In this document: in pieces, positions 1-9,295 of the stretch | Numbering within the stretch: position 1 is the first letter of the stretch | How the letters are laid out: each line of letters begins with the position of its first letter | Source of the DNA: Treponema primitia ZAS-1 | Lineage (GTDB): Bacteria; Spirochaetota; Spirochaetia; Treponematales; Breznakiellaceae | Length of the DNA: 64,000 bases | Reading direction: 5' to 3' | NCBI RefSeq assembly: GCF_000297095.1 | Contig: NZ_AEEA01000048.1 | Coordinates: forward strand, 1-64,000 | Translations under genes and position numbers: made by a program | The notes under the pieces: generated by a model | Database searches by the model: none | The model's input: the letters and a program-made list of their open reading frames with translations, nothing else | What the model was told of the DNA's origin: nothing

Positions 1-13
1 ATTGGTCAGGTAG

Positions 14-210
14 CCTTAGACAATACGATTCCACTTAGTTAGGTAGCTTCCGGCCCCCAAATAATGCGCCACACTCAGTTAAGCACCCCGGCCCCCAAAC
101 AATGCGCCACACTCAGTTAAGCACCCGGCCCCCAAACAATGCGCCACACTTAGTTAAGCACCTCGGCTCCCAGGCAATGTGTCATACTCAGTTAAGCGCC
201 CCCGACTCCC
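14..210. repeat. Tandem direct repeats, about 38-nt unit, ~5 copies
   Basis: Units begin with CGG at 51, 89, 126, 164 and (degenerate) 203, giving a period of 37-39 nt. A worse copy is visible at about 14-50. The core shared by the units is AATGCGCCACACTCAGTTAA. The units abut directly with no unique spacers, so this is a tandem array and not a CRISPR. It lies upstream of the first gene; no function can be assigned. It may continue to the left of the window. Confidence 0.85.
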
Positions 211-246
211 GGGGAAATACGCCCAAACACAGGCCAATCGTACAGG

Positions 247-373
247 CGCCGGTGGGGGTGGGGGAGCCACGCTGAGGGATATTCTGGAATTCCTCGCTGG
301 AGGAGACCCGAAGGGGCTCCGCAAGCGAATTCTACAGGCATCCCGCAGTGGGGATCCCCCACCCCCACCGGCG
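247..373. repeat. Large GC-rich inverted repeat (possible non-autonomous element or cruciform)
   Basis: The 18-nt outer arms (247-264 and 356-373) are perfect reverse complements rich in G on one side and C on the other. Similarity continues imperfectly inward to matching GAATTC sites at 287-292 and 327-332, making arms of about 46 nt and a loop of about 34 nt. Short open frames on both strands here are by-products of this symmetry. It could be a MITE-like element or a transcription-blocking hairpin upstream of the transporter gene; no flanking target duplication is evident. Confidence 0.8.
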
Positions 374-468
374 TTTTTCCGATTCGCCCGGCTCACAGGG
401 TTGAATTCAGAATTCCTACGGGATAAGTCCCCCTTCCAAACTCTGCGTTCTTGTATTACCATTTATCC

Positions 469-1398
469 ATGAACAAACGGGCTTTGCGTGCGGATATTCT
501 TCTATTATTGACTTCCTGTATATGGGGGTTTGCCTTTGTGGCCCAGCGTACCGGGATGGAGTATGTCGGGCCCTTTACCTTCAATGGCATACGGTTTCTT
601 CTGGGGAGCCTTTCCCTGCTTCCGCTGATTTTTGTTCTTCGGCGTAAATCAGCGGCGAAGGCGGGCGGGGAAGGGCAGCAGCCGGCGTTTTCTCCAAAGC
701 AGCTCATCCTTTCCTCCGTAATGGCGGGGATCTGTCTCTTTATCGCCGCGTCCCTGCAGCAGGTGGGGCTGATCTACACCACCGCGGGACATTCGGGATT
801 CATTACCGGACTCTATGTGGTACTGGTCCCCATATTTGGTATTTTCCTGGGGCGGAAGACCGGAATACCCACCTGGGTTGGGGCGGTATTCACCCTGATG
901 GGACTCTATTTCCTCAGCGCTGCGGGAAACCTTGGCTCCATTAACCCCGGGGATATTGTCACCGCCATAAGCGCCTTTTTCTGGACCATCCATGTGCTGC
1001 TGATCGACGCCATGGTAAAGAAAATTGATCCCCTTATGCTTTCCTCCGGGCAGTTTGCCTGCTGTGGGATCCTTTCCTGCATCGTTGCCCTGGTACGGAT
1101 GGAACCCCTTTCCGCCGCCGCGCTTATGGGAGGGCTCATCCCCATACTCTATGGCGGTTTTGGTTCCGTGGGGGTGGCCTATACCCTCCAAGTGGTGGCG
1201 CAAAAAGACGCTCCCCCGGCACACGCTTCGATCATCCTCTGCCTTGAGGGGGTCTTTGCCGCCATCGGCGGGGTGCTCATCCTTTCTGAACCCCTGGGTC
1301 CCTGGACCCTCCTGGGCTTTATCCTGATGTTCTGCGGCATGCTCGCCACCCAGTGGGATGTAATTTTCCGGGGCTTCTCCGGTAAAGCCCGTGGCTGA
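469..1398 (+). CDS. EamA/DMT-family permease
   Basis: A 309-residue, strongly hydrophobic protein with about ten predicted membrane segments, the usual size and layout of drug/metabolite transporters made of two EamA repeats. Residues near the start (LLLTSCIWGFAFVAQR) match the conserved first helix of EamA proteins. The substrate cannot be predicted. The frame is open from a TTG at 451, but the ATG at 469 starts the conserved region, so I chose it; no clear Shine-Dalgarno is seen. The stop overlaps the start of the next gene by 8 nt, suggesting co-transcription. Confidence 0.85.
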   Translation: MNKRALRADILLLLTSCIWGFAFVAQRTGMEYVGPFTFNGIRFLLGSLSLLPLIFVLRRKSAAKAGGEGQQPAFSPKQLILSSVMAGICLFIAASLQQVGLIYTTAGHSGFITGLYVVLVPIFGIFLGRKTGIPTWVGAVFTLMGLYFLSAAGNLGSINPGDIVTAISAFFWTIHVLLIDAMVKKIDPLMLSSGQFACCGILSCIVALVRMEPLSAAALMGGLIPILYGGFGSVGVAYTLQVVAQKDAPPAHASIILCLEGVFAAIGGVLILSEPLGPWTLLGFILMFCGMLATQWDVIFRGFSGKARG

Positions 1399-2626
1399 GG
1401 AGCTTTCCCTTTTTACCAACGATACGGAGGCCCTCTTCGTCCGCCGTCCAAACCGTTTCCTTATCATCGCCGCTCCGGTGGGTAAGAAAAAGGAGTTAGC
1501 CTGCCACTGCCCCAACCCGGGGAGGCTCATTGAGTTTGTCTTCCCCGGTACCCGGCTTATCCTGGAAAAACGGGATCAGGGGAATCTCAAGGCTAAAACC
1601 GGCTGGACTGCGGCGGGTCTTTACTACCGGGATACCGTGGCGCCCCTCTTTTCCTCCCGGGCAAACAAGGCGGCGGAAAAACTCATTCTCAAAGAGATAA
1701 TTCCCGGCCTTACGGAGATTAGCCCCGAATATACCCTGGGCGATTCTCGTTTTGACTTCCTCTGTACCGATGCTAAAAAGCGGAAACACCTGGTTGAGGT
1801 TAAGGCCTGTTCCCTCATTGAGTACGAAGTAGCCATGTTCCCTGACGCCCCCAGCGGCCGGGCTCTGAAGCACCTGGAAGAGCTGGCGGAACTAAGCGCC
1901 CAGGGCTATCTCTGCCATGTACTCTTTGTTATCACCCACAGTGAGCCCACGGTGTTTATACCAAACCTCCACACGGACCCGGAATTCGCCGCTGCCCTGA
2001 GCAGGTTCGGCCATGCGGCGGTTCCGCCCGGGGGAAGGGCCCGGGGAACTTCGTTGCAAAATACACGCAAAAAGGCAGCCGCCGGCTCAGGTCCCGTGGC
2101 TATCCACGCTGCCCTGCTCCGCTGTGATTCCTCAGGCCGGGCGATACTGACGGTTCCTGCCCTGCCGGTGGACCTCTCCCATGGGAAGCTGGCGGAAAGC
2201 AATAGTGGGAACTACATGATACTGCTGGAATTGCCGGCTAGTCAGGATATTGAGGTGGGAGCCCTGGGGACGATACGGTTTAAGGCAGGCTGGTATGTTT
2301 ACGCCGGGTCCGCCCGGAAAAACCTGTCCCAGCGCATCAACCGGCACCTGCGCCGGCAGAGGAAGCAAAAACACTGGCACCTCGATTACCTCACCGCTTG
2401 GGCGGGAAAAATGAAGGCCCTGCCCATCCTTTCTTACCGGAACCTGGAATGCGATCTGGCCCGGGATCTGGAGAAGCTGGGTGGAAAGCCCATAGCGGAC
2501 TTCGGTTCCTCGGATTGCGGCTGCGGGAGTCACCTTTTCTATTTCAAGGCGCCTCCCATGGGGAACCGGGAATTTGTGGATATGCTGCTACGGTACCGGC
2601 ATGCGGAGGCGTTAAAAGAAACATAG
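1391..2626 (+). CDS. sfsA: SfsA nuclease-like protein fused to a DUF123 (GIY-YIG-like) domain
   Basis: A 411-residue two-domain protein starting at GTG. Residues ~1-230 are SfsA (sugar fermentation stimulation protein, now regarded as a DNA-binding nuclease-like family), with a PD-(D/E)XK-like core visible as SRFDF followed by LVEVKACSL. After a basic linker, residues ~275-400 match DUF123, a distant GIY-YIG nuclease relative, with GWYVYAGSA in the GIY-YIG position and a conserved WHLDYL. SfsA alone is normally ~235 aa, so this is a fusion of two nuclease-type folds. It overlaps the upstream permease gene by 8 nt. The biological role is not established. Confidence 0.88.
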   Translation: MAEELSLFTNDTEALFVRRPNRFLIIAAPVGKKKELACHCPNPGRLIEFVFPGTRLILEKRDQGNLKAKTGWTAAGLYYRDTVAPLFSSRANKAAEKLILKEIIPGLTEISPEYTLGDSRFDFLCTDAKKRKHLVEVKACSLIEYEVAMFPDAPSGRALKHLEELAELSAQGYLCHVLFVITHSEPTVFIPNLHTDPEFAAALSRFGHAAVPPGGRARGTSLQNTRKKAAAGSGPVAIHAALLRCDSSGRAILTVPALPVDLSHGKLAESNSGNYMILLELPASQDIEVGALGTIRFKAGWYVYAGSARKNLSQRINRHLRRQRKQKHWHLDYLTAWAGKMKALPILSYRNLECDLARDLEKLGGKPIADFGSSDCGCGSHLFYFKAPPMGNREFVDMLLRYRHAEALKET

Positions 2627-2649
2627 AATCAATGTTTTCTTTCAATTTC

Positions 2650-2679
2650 TTGTATTTTATTCCGAAATTATGGTATGAT
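2650..2679 (+). promoter_or_regulatory. Predicted sigma70-type promoter for the chemotaxis receptor gene
   Basis: TTGTAT (2650-2655) and TATGAT (2674-2679) are separated by 18 nt, in an AT-rich gap between sfsA and the receptor gene. The GTG start at 2701 follows a weak AGGT ribosome site. Confidence 0.55.
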
Positions 2680-2700
2680 CTTTATATATGAGGTTATCCC

Positions 2701-4536
2701 GTGGTAAAAAAGCGTACATCTCTCTTTAATTCGTTAAAATTTCGTTTTGTCTTCTTTTTCACTCTTTTTATCATTGTACTTTGTACGGTAATAACCCTCA
2801 TCTCCGTCCGGCAGATCATCGGCACCGCTTCGAACATTTTTGGTATCCAGGGCATGCCTCTGGCAAGGAACACCGCAGCCCTCATTAACGGAGATAAATT
2901 TGAGGATCTCTCCCGGAGTTTGGACCTGAATGATCCCTATTATGAAGAAACCCGGCTTAAGATGCTTACTCTAAAGGAGAATTCCAGCGCCAAGTTTTTG
3001 TATACCATGGCTCCCGTGCAGGGTACCCAGTACCGGTATATCATCGATGGCAGCAGCGACCCCGATGACGAGGAGAATTTCTCGCCCCTGGGGTCCGAGG
3101 AGGATATATCCGAGTTCGATCCCGCCTTTTTACTGACCATGGATACCGGCGCCACCCATGCGTCCCAGCTTGATTTTCAGGAGGGTTGGGGCTGGGTCAT
3201 CTCCATGTATGCCCCCATTCTGAATTCCCAGAGCCAGGTTGTGGGGATTGTGGGCTGCGATTTTGACGGACAGTCCCTGCACGATATCATAATCACCCAG
3301 ATCCTGCGGCAGGTGCTGATTTCCGTAGGCTTTGTCCTGCTGGGCATCTTTTTGATGTTCCTCTTCTTAAGGATGATCTTCGGCCCCATCAAGGCCATCG
3401 CTAAGCCCATGGAGGAGATAGCCTCCGGCGAGGGGGACCTGACGGTTTCCATCCCGGCGCAAAAATCAGCGGAGATAGGAAAACTCGCCGGGGACTTTAA
3501 CCTCTTTGTAGGAAAACTGCGGGAGATCATCGGCGCCATAAGCCGGTCCCTTACGGAGCTTGCGGGCAACGCAGAAAACCTGCGGGGGCAGTCCCAGGGT
3601 ATGATTGATTCCATCGGCGCCGTGTTCAACGGTGTGTCGGAGATACGGGACCAGGCCAGGAATCAGGACACCCATGCCCACGCCACCTACGATGGGGTCA
3701 AGAAGATCGAAGAAAAGATCGACAGCCTGGAGACGATGATCTCCAAACAGATGGGGGCGGTTGAGCAGGCTTCGGAGGCGGTGAATCATATGACCGAGGG
3801 GATGCAGTCGGTCACCGAAAATATGCGGCAAATCAACAGCCGGTATGAGCAGCTGGTGCAGAACTCCCAGGCCGGCCGGAATACCCAACAGGAGACGGCG
3901 GACAGTATTACCCAGATTGTAAAGCAGATAGAGAATCTGATTGAGGCCAACAGCGCGATTACCAAGATCGCCGCCCGGACCAATCTGCTTTCCATGAACG
4001 CCGCTATTGAGGCGGCCCACGCCGGCGGAGCGGGAAAGGGGTTCGCGGTGGTAGCCGAGGAGATCCGCAATCTTTCGGAGACCGCCACGGAACAGTCGGG
4101 GATCATAAAATCCTTTATCCAGGAAATTCAGAATACCATTAAGGTTATTGTGTCCGCCTCCGGACGGTCCACGGCATCCTTTGACAATATCTCTGCGGAT
4201 ATAGAAAAACTCAGCGGTATGATAACCCAGGTGAATGCCTCGATGTCCGAACAGAATGAGGGCATTCGGGAGATCCATGCAGCCACCAACGATGTGAATA
4301 GTACTGCCCAGGCAATCTACGATGCGACCCAGGCGATGAAGGAAAACAGTGTTCCTGTCTTTGAGGGTATCAATATTCTGGTTGAGAATACCGGCCTCAT
4401 CCTGGAACGTTCGGAAAAATCAATCGATAAAACCGAGTCCATGCAGGCGATGGCGGAACAGGTTTCCGAAATCGCCGCTAAGAATGACGCTTCCGCCGAT
4501 GCGGTACAGCAGATCGTACAGAAGTTTAAGGTGTAA
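2701..4536 (+). CDS. Methyl-accepting chemotaxis protein
   Basis: A 611-residue transmembrane chemoreceptor. Residues ~12-34 form the first membrane helix. A periplasmic ligand domain of ~165 residues (Cache-like by size and position) follows, then a second helix at ~200-223 and a HAMP domain (~224-275). A long coiled-coil signalling domain carries the invariant hairpin tip, visible as [17 protein letters not shown]. It controls CheA activity through CheW at the cell pole; the ligand is unknown. No C-terminal CheR-binding pentapeptide is visible. The start is GTG. The stop abuts the start of the next gene with no gap. Confidence 0.93.
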   Translation: MVKKRTSLFNSLKFRFVFFFTLFIIVLCTVITLISVRQIIGTASNIFGIQGMPLARNTAALINGDKFEDLSRSLDLNDPYYEETRLKMLTLKENSSAKFLYTMAPVQGTQYRYIIDGSSDPDDEENFSPLGSEEDISEFDPAFLLTMDTGATHASQLDFQEGWGWVISMYAPILNSQSQVVGIVGCDFDGQSLHDIIITQILRQVLISVGFVLLGIFLMFLFLRMIFGPIKAIAKPMEEIASGEGDLTVSIPAQKSAEIGKLAGDFNLFVGKLREIIGAISRSLTELAGNAENLRGQSQGMIDSIGAVFNGVSEIRDQARNQDTHAHATYDGVKKIEEKIDSLETMISKQMGAVEQASEAVNHMTEGMQSVTENMRQINSRYEQLVQNSQAGRNTQQETADSITQIVKQIENLIEANSAITKIAARTNLLSMNAAIEAAHAGGAGKGFAVVAEEIRNLSETATEQSGIIKSFIQEIQNTIKVIVSASGRSTASFDNISADIEKLSGMITQVNASMSEQNEGIREIHAATNDVNSTAQAIYDATQAMKENSVPVFEGINILVENTGLILERSEKSIDKTESMQAMAEQVSEIAAKNDASADAVQQIVQKFKV

Positions 4537-5538
4537 ATGGAAGTACCTATGACATACATGGCTTCAGAAAATCGGTACAACACCTTGCCCTTCCGCCGCT
4601 GCGGCAGATCGGGAATACAATTACCGGCGATCTCCCTGGGATTCTGGCAAAACTTCGGTGGTGAGCAGGTTTATGAAAACCAGCGGGCCATTGCGCGTAT
4701 GGCCTTTGATTTAGGAATTACCCATTTTGATTTGGCAAATAATTATGGGCCTCCGCCGGGTTCCGCCGAGGAAACCATGGGGCGGCTGCTCCGGGACGAT
4801 TTCAGGCCCTACCGGGATGAACTGATCATATCTACCAAGGCCGGCTATACCATGTGGCCCGGACCCTATGGCGACTGGGGTTCCCGGAAATACCTGCTCG
4901 CAAGCCTCGACGCCGGGCTTAAACGGATGGGCCTGGAGTATGTGGACATCTTCTATTCCCACCGTCCGGATCCCAATACACCCCTGGAGGAAACCATGGG
5001 CGCCCTCGCCCAGGCAGTGCGTCAAGGCAAGGCCCTGTATGCGGGGCTGTCCAATTATCCGGCGGATCGTACCCGGGAGGCCAATGAAATTTTGCGGAGC
5101 ATGGGGGTTCCCTGCTTAATACACCAGCCCCGTTACCATATGTTTGAACGGACCCCGGAAAAGGGGCTGCTGGATGTGTGCGATACCGCCGGAGTCGGGG
5201 TTATCGCCTATATGCCCCTGGCCCAGGGCCTGCTCACCGACCGGTACCTTCAGGGCATTCCCCCGGATTCCCGGGCTGCTTCTGAAAGGACATCCTTGAA
5301 ACCCACCGATATAAGCGCCGGTACCATTACTGCCGTAAAAGCCTTGAGGGAAATTGCCCGGGAGCGGGGACAGAGCCTGCCCCAGATGGCCATTGCCTGG
5401 ACACTCAGGGATAAGCGGGTAAGCAGTTCCCTTATCGGCGCGAGCCGTCCGGAACATATCCGGGAAAATATTGAGGCGGTGAAAAAAACGGAGTTTTCGC
5501 AGGACGAGCTTGAAAGGATAGACCGAATCCTGGGATAG
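4537..5538 (+). CDS. Aldo/keto reductase (YghZ/Gpr-like)
   Basis: A 333-residue NADPH-dependent aldo/keto reductase. The N-terminus (RRCGRSGIQLPAISLGFWQN) matches the subfamily of E. coli YghZ, an L-glyceraldehyde-3-phosphate/methylglyoxal reductase. Catalytic Asp and Tyr lie in FDLANNYG, with the Lys in STKAGY and the His in YSHRPD. The C-terminal cofactor motif appears as SSLIGASRPEH. The ATG immediately follows the receptor stop codon; AAGG lies just upstream, and an alternative ATG is at 4549. It is probably cotranscribed with the receptor, though no functional link is known. Confidence 0.9.
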   Translation: MEVPMTYMASENRYNTLPFRRCGRSGIQLPAISLGFWQNFGGEQVYENQRAIARMAFDLGITHFDLANNYGPPPGSAEETMGRLLRDDFRPYRDELIISTKAGYTMWPGPYGDWGSRKYLLASLDAGLKRMGLEYVDIFYSHRPDPNTPLEETMGALAQAVRQGKALYAGLSNYPADRTREANEILRSMGVPCLIHQPRYHMFERTPEKGLLDVCDTAGVGVIAYMPLAQGLLTDRYLQGIPPDSRAASERTSLKPTDISAGTITAVKALREIARERGQSLPQMAIAWTLRDKRVSSSLIGASRPEHIRENIEAVKKTEFSQDELERIDRILG

Positions 5539-5543
5539 ACCCT

Positions 5544-6215
5544 TTAGCCCTGGTTCGCCAGCCGGATAATTTCGAACCGGTCCTTAACCCCCAGCTTTGA
5601 GTAGATAACGCTCACGTGGTTTTTTACTGTTTGCAGGGCTAAAAACAGTTTTTCTGCGATCTGTTCATTATCAAACCCCGTAGCCAGCAGGGTAAATATT
5701 TCCCGCTCCCGTTTAGTCAGGGTTTTCAGCCAGGGCAGCTCTTTTTCCGTAATGGCGGCTTTGTCCGTATCTTCAGCATTGTGGGAACCTTCATCGCGGT
5801 TGTATTTCTGCTGAACCATATTCCGCACGATCTCCGGCGAAATTTGTATCACATTGTTATTCAGCGCCCGGATCGCCGTTATAAGCTCCGTGGGGGAAAT
5901 ATCCTTTAAGAGGTAGCCCGAAGCGCCGCCGACCAGGGCTGCCCTGACATATTCATCCTCATCATAGGTGGAAAGCATGATTACTTTTATCTCAGGATAT
6001 TTGCCCTTGATAATCCGTACCGCCTCTACGCCGCCCATTTCCGGCATGAGCACGTCCATTAAAATAATATCAGGATGATGTTCATCGGTAAAATTGACCG
6101 CCTCCTTGCCATTCCCGGCTACGCCGATGACCGTCATATCATCTGCATAGTTGGATAAAAAAGTCCCCAGACTTTCGGTAATTAAACTTTGATCGTCCAC
6201 CAATAGTATCTTCAT
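5544..6215 (-). CDS. NarL/LuxR-family response regulator
   Basis: A 223-residue two-domain regulator. The receiver domain has the acidic pair D7-D8, the phosphoacceptor Asp at about 54 in ILMDVLMP, and conserved Thr/Ser and Lys in MLSTYDE and YLLKD. The C-terminal LuxR-type HTH carries LTKREREIFTLLATG and TVKNHVSVIYSKLG. A 30-residue acidic linker joins them. It overlaps the upstream kinase gene by 4 nt, a tightly coupled pair. The next genes transcribed in the same direction belong to the sugar importer, a plausible target. Confidence 0.93.
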   Translation of the reverse strand: MKILLVDDQSLITESLGTFLSNYADDMTVIGVAGNGKEAVNFTDEHHPDIILMDVLMPEMGGVEAVRIIKGKYPEIKVIMLSTYDEDEYVRAALVGGASGYLLKDISPTELITAIRALNNNVIQISPEIVRNMVQQKYNRDEGSHNAEDTDKAAITEKELPWLKTLTKREREIFTLLATGFDNEQIAEKLFLALQTVKNHVSVIYSKLGVKDRFEIIRLANQG

Positions 6216-7504
6216 CCTGTTTTCCTTATAGGAGCAGTTATACTGATTATTGGTATGCTTATACTAAGCTTGAACCCGCCTTCCGGGGGCAGGCCTACGG
6301 TAAGCTCTCCCCCTACCTCGTCAAGCCGTTCCTCCATGCCCGCAAGCCCTATGCCCTTTACAATAACCGAAGCGCCGATCCCATTATCCGTTACGATCAT
6401 TGACAATTTTTGGTTTAATTCCCAAAACTGGATAAAGATATGGGTAGCCTTGCCGTGGCGTATTGAATTGGTAAAAGCTTCCTGGATGATCCTGGTGATA
6501 ACCTTATTTACCGTGGGGCCGTACTCGTTCCGCATATTTCCCCATTCTATGTCAACCTTGATACCCGTAACTTCCTCAAAAATCTTTTTCAGCTGATAAA
6601 CACTGTCAATGCTTTTTGCATAGGGTTCCTGTATCTTCCGGATAAAATGCAGGGTCTCCCTGGTTTCATTCAGGCCGGTGGATGCCAGCTTTCTGATGCG
6701 CTGAAAAATCTCCTGGGTATTTGCGGTCTCCATCTGACCGCAGCTTACTGCGGCATCGGTTACCATAATAATGTTGGTAAAGGCATAACCGCAGCTATCG
6801 TGCAGCTCACGGGTAAGTCGGAGCCGTTCCTCTACCATCGCATCTTCTCCCCGCTGTTTTACCATTTCCTGAAGCCGGTGATTAAAAAGAACCATCTTTT
6901 TCCCCACGGAATCGAGATGTTCAATAGTTTGTTGATCCAGGATATACCGGTTCATAAAAAACCGCATCATGATCATACCTATGGATACCAGAAAAAAAAT
7001 GGCAGTCATGGGAAGAATTTCAAAAAATGGTGGAATGGGGAAGGAAAAACCAATAGGGTCTTGTCCCATGAAGTGGGGGTGGTATTCAAAAAACAGAAAG
7101 AGAAATATGGTAACAAAAGATATTGCCGCGCTCCTGGGCAGGGGAAAAGCCAGGGACACCGCCATGAGATAGGCGGTGTATATAAGGGTTTTAATGATCA
7201 AGGTATCGTCCAGAATATAAACGCCGAGAACCGCGGCGATAAAACCCAGGAGCATGCAACTAATCTTGATAAAAAAACCGGAAGAAAAAATACATATATA
7301 TATGGAAGCGGAACATATAATAAAGGGAATATAAAAATTTAAATTGAAAAGCAAGCGGTTTTCATCGTCCCCTATATTAAGTATGGGGGGAAGAACCACG
7401 CCGGGATCATTATATTTCATTATAAATACCAGCAGGGCGCTTGCAAGGGGCAGCGATACAATGAGTACAGGTAGCAGCTTGTGGAACAGCCATCGAACCT
7501 TCAT
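6212..7504 (-). CDS. Membrane sensor histidine kinase (HisKA_3/NarX type)
   Basis: A 430-residue kinase. The first ~190 residues contain about six membrane helices and no large periplasmic domain, so it probably senses a membrane or intramembrane cue. The dimerisation/phosphoacceptor helix carries LTRELHDSCGYA with His at about 235. The HATPase domain has the N box (QEAFTNSIRHG), G1 (VTDNGIGA) and G2 (GIGLAGMEERL). It is the cognate kinase of the regulator gene that overlaps its 3' end. The Gly-Met-Glu-Glu-Arg ending is typical of the NarL-partner kinases. Confidence 0.92.
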   Translation of the reverse strand: MKVRWLFHKLLPVLIVSLPLASALLVFIMKYNDPGVVLPPILNIGDDENRLLFNLNFYIPFIICSASIYICIFSSGFFIKISCMLLGFIAAVLGVYILDDTLIIKTLIYTAYLMAVSLAFPLPRSAAISFVTIFLFLFFEYHPHFMGQDPIGFSFPIPPFFEILPMTAIFFLVSIGMIMMRFFMNRYILDQQTIEHLDSVGKKMVLFNHRLQEMVKQRGEDAMVEERLRLTRELHDSCGYAFTNIIMVTDAAVSCGQMETANTQEIFQRIRKLASTGLNETRETLHFIRKIQEPYAKSIDSVYQLKKIFEEVTGIKVDIEWGNMRNEYGPTVNKVITRIIQEAFTNSIRHGKATHIFIQFWELNQKLSMIVTDNGIGASVIVKGIGLAGMEERLDEVGGELTVGLPPEGGFKLSISIPIISITAPIRKTG

Positions 7505-7531
7505 GTGCTGTTAGTGTATACCTGCCTGCTT

Positions 7532-7580
7532 AAAAAAGCAACGGAGACTTTTTAAAACCAACAGGGTTTTGAAAAGTCTC
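7532..7580 (-). terminator. Intrinsic terminator-like hairpin of the sugar-importer operon
   Basis: A 16-bp stem with one wobble pair (arms 7544-7559 and 7565-7580, 5-nt loop) overlaps the stop codon of the last permease gene. A run of six T on the minus strand follows a few bases later (plus strand 7532-7537). It should terminate importer transcription before the two-component operon. Confidence 0.75.
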
Positions 7581-8394
7581 ATTTGACCGATCCAAGTATC
7601 CCCGCCACAAAGTACTTTTGCAGGGCGAAGAAGATCAATACCGTAGGCAGGGTACAGATGGTTACCGCCAGCATCAATATGCCGTAGTCGGTGGTATACC
7701 CCGATGTAAGGGAAGTTATCAGCAGGGGCATGGTTTGGCTTTCCTGGCTCTGCATGATGATAAGGGGCCAGAGGTAGTTGTTCCAGCCGCTCATGAAGGT
7801 AACGATTCCGGCGGCTACAAAGGTGGGACTCATGACGGGCAGATAAATCCGGAGATATATGCCGAATTCGCCCATCCCGTCCACCCTGGCGGCCTGTACA
7901 ATTTCATAGGGGAAGGACATGCTGCTCTGGCGAAAAAAGAAAATGAGGAAGGCCGTGGATATAGAGGGCAGAATAAAGCCGAGGGTTGTATCAAGCAGAT
8001 GCGCCTGACTGAACATTTTAAACAACGGAACCATTATTGAGGCAAAGGGTACCATCATGGAAAGGAGCAGTATCGATATAAGCCGATCCTTGTTCCTGCT
8101 CCGGTATACCTGAAAACCGTAGCCCGCCATGGAACAGATAAACAAACTGGCAAAGGTACCGGTTACGCTGTTCCGCAGGGAATTCCAAAAAGCACTGCCC
8201 AGGGAAACCGTCCCCGCAAGCGTTTTGATGTTTTCAAAAAGGTAGGATCCGAAAAGCATCCTCCCCCTGATAATATCGGTGCTTCTGTTTGTGGCGGAGG
8301 AAATCATCCAGAAGAATGGTACAACCGAAAAAAAACAAACCAGGACCAAAAAGGCATACATGATGACGTTTTTTACGCGGACTCTCTTATTCAT
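7579..8394 (-). CDS. Sugar ABC transporter permease, MalG/LacG type
   Basis: A 271-residue integral membrane protein with six helices. The EAA loop that contacts the ATPase is visible as EIVQAARVDGMGEFGIY followed by a LPVMSP segment. It belongs to the carbohydrate uptake (CUT1) family. It overlaps the partner permease by 4 nt. No ATPase gene is present in this operon, so a shared MsmK/UgpC-type ATPase encoded elsewhere is presumably used. The neighbouring beta-galactosidase suggests a galactoside or galacto-oligosaccharide substrate. Confidence 0.92.
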   Translation of the reverse strand: MNKRVRVKNVIMYAFLVLVCFFSVVPFFWMISSATNRSTDIIRGRMLFGSYLFENIKTLAGTVSLGSAFWNSLRNSVTGTFASLFICSMAGYGFQVYRSRNKDRLISILLLSMMVPFASIMVPLFKMFSQAHLLDTTLGFILPSISTAFLIFFFRQSSMSFPYEIVQAARVDGMGEFGIYLRIYLPVMSPTFVAAGIVTFMSGWNNYLWPLIIMQSQESQTMPLLITSLTSGYTTDYGILMLAVTICTLPTVLIFFALQKYFVAGILGSVK

Positions 8395-9269
8395 GCCTTA
8401 TCTCCTACTTTCATCTGGATAAATGACAGAAGCGCTACCATAATTAGAATGGTATATGAAACTGCAGCGGCATATCCAAACTGGGGATTGTAAACAAAGG
8501 ATAAATTATAAATATACTGCGATATGGTTATCGTCGCATTTCCGGGACCGCCGCTGGTGATGTTTTTTACCTCATCAAAGAGCTGGAGAGTCCCGTTGGT
8601 GGACATGATTGTTGTCAGGAGGATCACCGGCCGCAGGAGGGGCAGGGTTATTTTGAAGAATTGCTGGAAGGCAGAGGCGCCGTCAATGCGGGCGGCTTCG
8701 TATATCGAGGTATCTATGTTTTGCAGTCCGGCAAGATAAAATATTGTATTATAACCGGTCCAGCGCCAGGTTATTACCATGATAATGACCACCTTGGCCC
8801 AGAAAGGATGGGTGAGCCAGCTTACGGGGGAAGTAATAATCCCTATATGCAATAGGATAAAGTTGACGATACCGTCCACAGAGAAAAAGGTTTTAAAAAT
8901 CATCGCGGAAGAAACCAGGGCGGTTGCGCAGGGAAGAAAAACAAGGGTCCTGAAAAGGCCCTTGAATTTTAGTTTTTCATTGTTGAGGATAGACGCCAGG
9001 ATCAGGGCCATGAACAACATGATCGGAACCTGGAAAATCAAATAGATAAAAACATTGGCAACCGAACTCAGGAATATCTCATCCTGGAAGAGCCGGTAAT
9101 AATTCCATATGCCGGTAAAACGCAGGTTATTCCCAAGCCCGGTTTGCAGGGACAGTATAAATGCCTGGATCATGGGATAGAAGGATAAAATAAAAATCAT
9201 CAGCGATGCCGGGGCGATAAAAAACCAACCCCAGAAATCGTATTTTTTAACAAAACTATGCCGTTTCAT
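8391..9269 (-). CDS. Sugar ABC transporter permease, MalF/LacF type
   Basis: A 292-residue permease with six membrane helices and the EAA motif (SIYEAARIDGASAFQQF). It forms the heterodimeric channel with the permease encoded just downstream (4-nt overlap). The start ATG is about 26 nt after the binding-protein stop codon, with a clear operon arrangement binding protein, MalF-type, MalG-type. Confidence 0.92.
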   Translation of the reverse strand: MKRHSFVKKYDFWGWFFIAPASLMIFILSFYPMIQAFILSLQTGLGNNLRFTGIWNYYRLFQDEIFLSSVANVFIYLIFQVPIMLFMALILASILNNEKLKFKGLFRTLVFLPCATALVSSAMIFKTFFSVDGIVNFILLHIGIITSPVSWLTHPFWAKVVIIMVITWRWTGYNTIFYLAGLQNIDTSIYEAARIDGASAFQQFFKITLPLLRPVILLTTIMSTNGTLQLFDEVKNITSGGPGNATITISQYIYNLSFVYNPQFGYAAAVSYTILIMVALLSFIQMKVGDKA

Positions 9270-9295
9270 TTTATCCCCTATCCATTTTTGTTTGT

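Noticed and set aside
14..210. CRISPR array
   Set aside because: Units abut directly with no unique spacers and no cas genes are present.
154..472. Open frames of ~100 codons on both strands near the left end
   Set aside because: They are produced by the GC-rich inverted repeat and have low-complexity Pro/Gly runs, with no ribosome site.
3466..4278. 270-codon frame antisense to the chemoreceptor
   Set aside because: Shadow of the MCP signalling domain.
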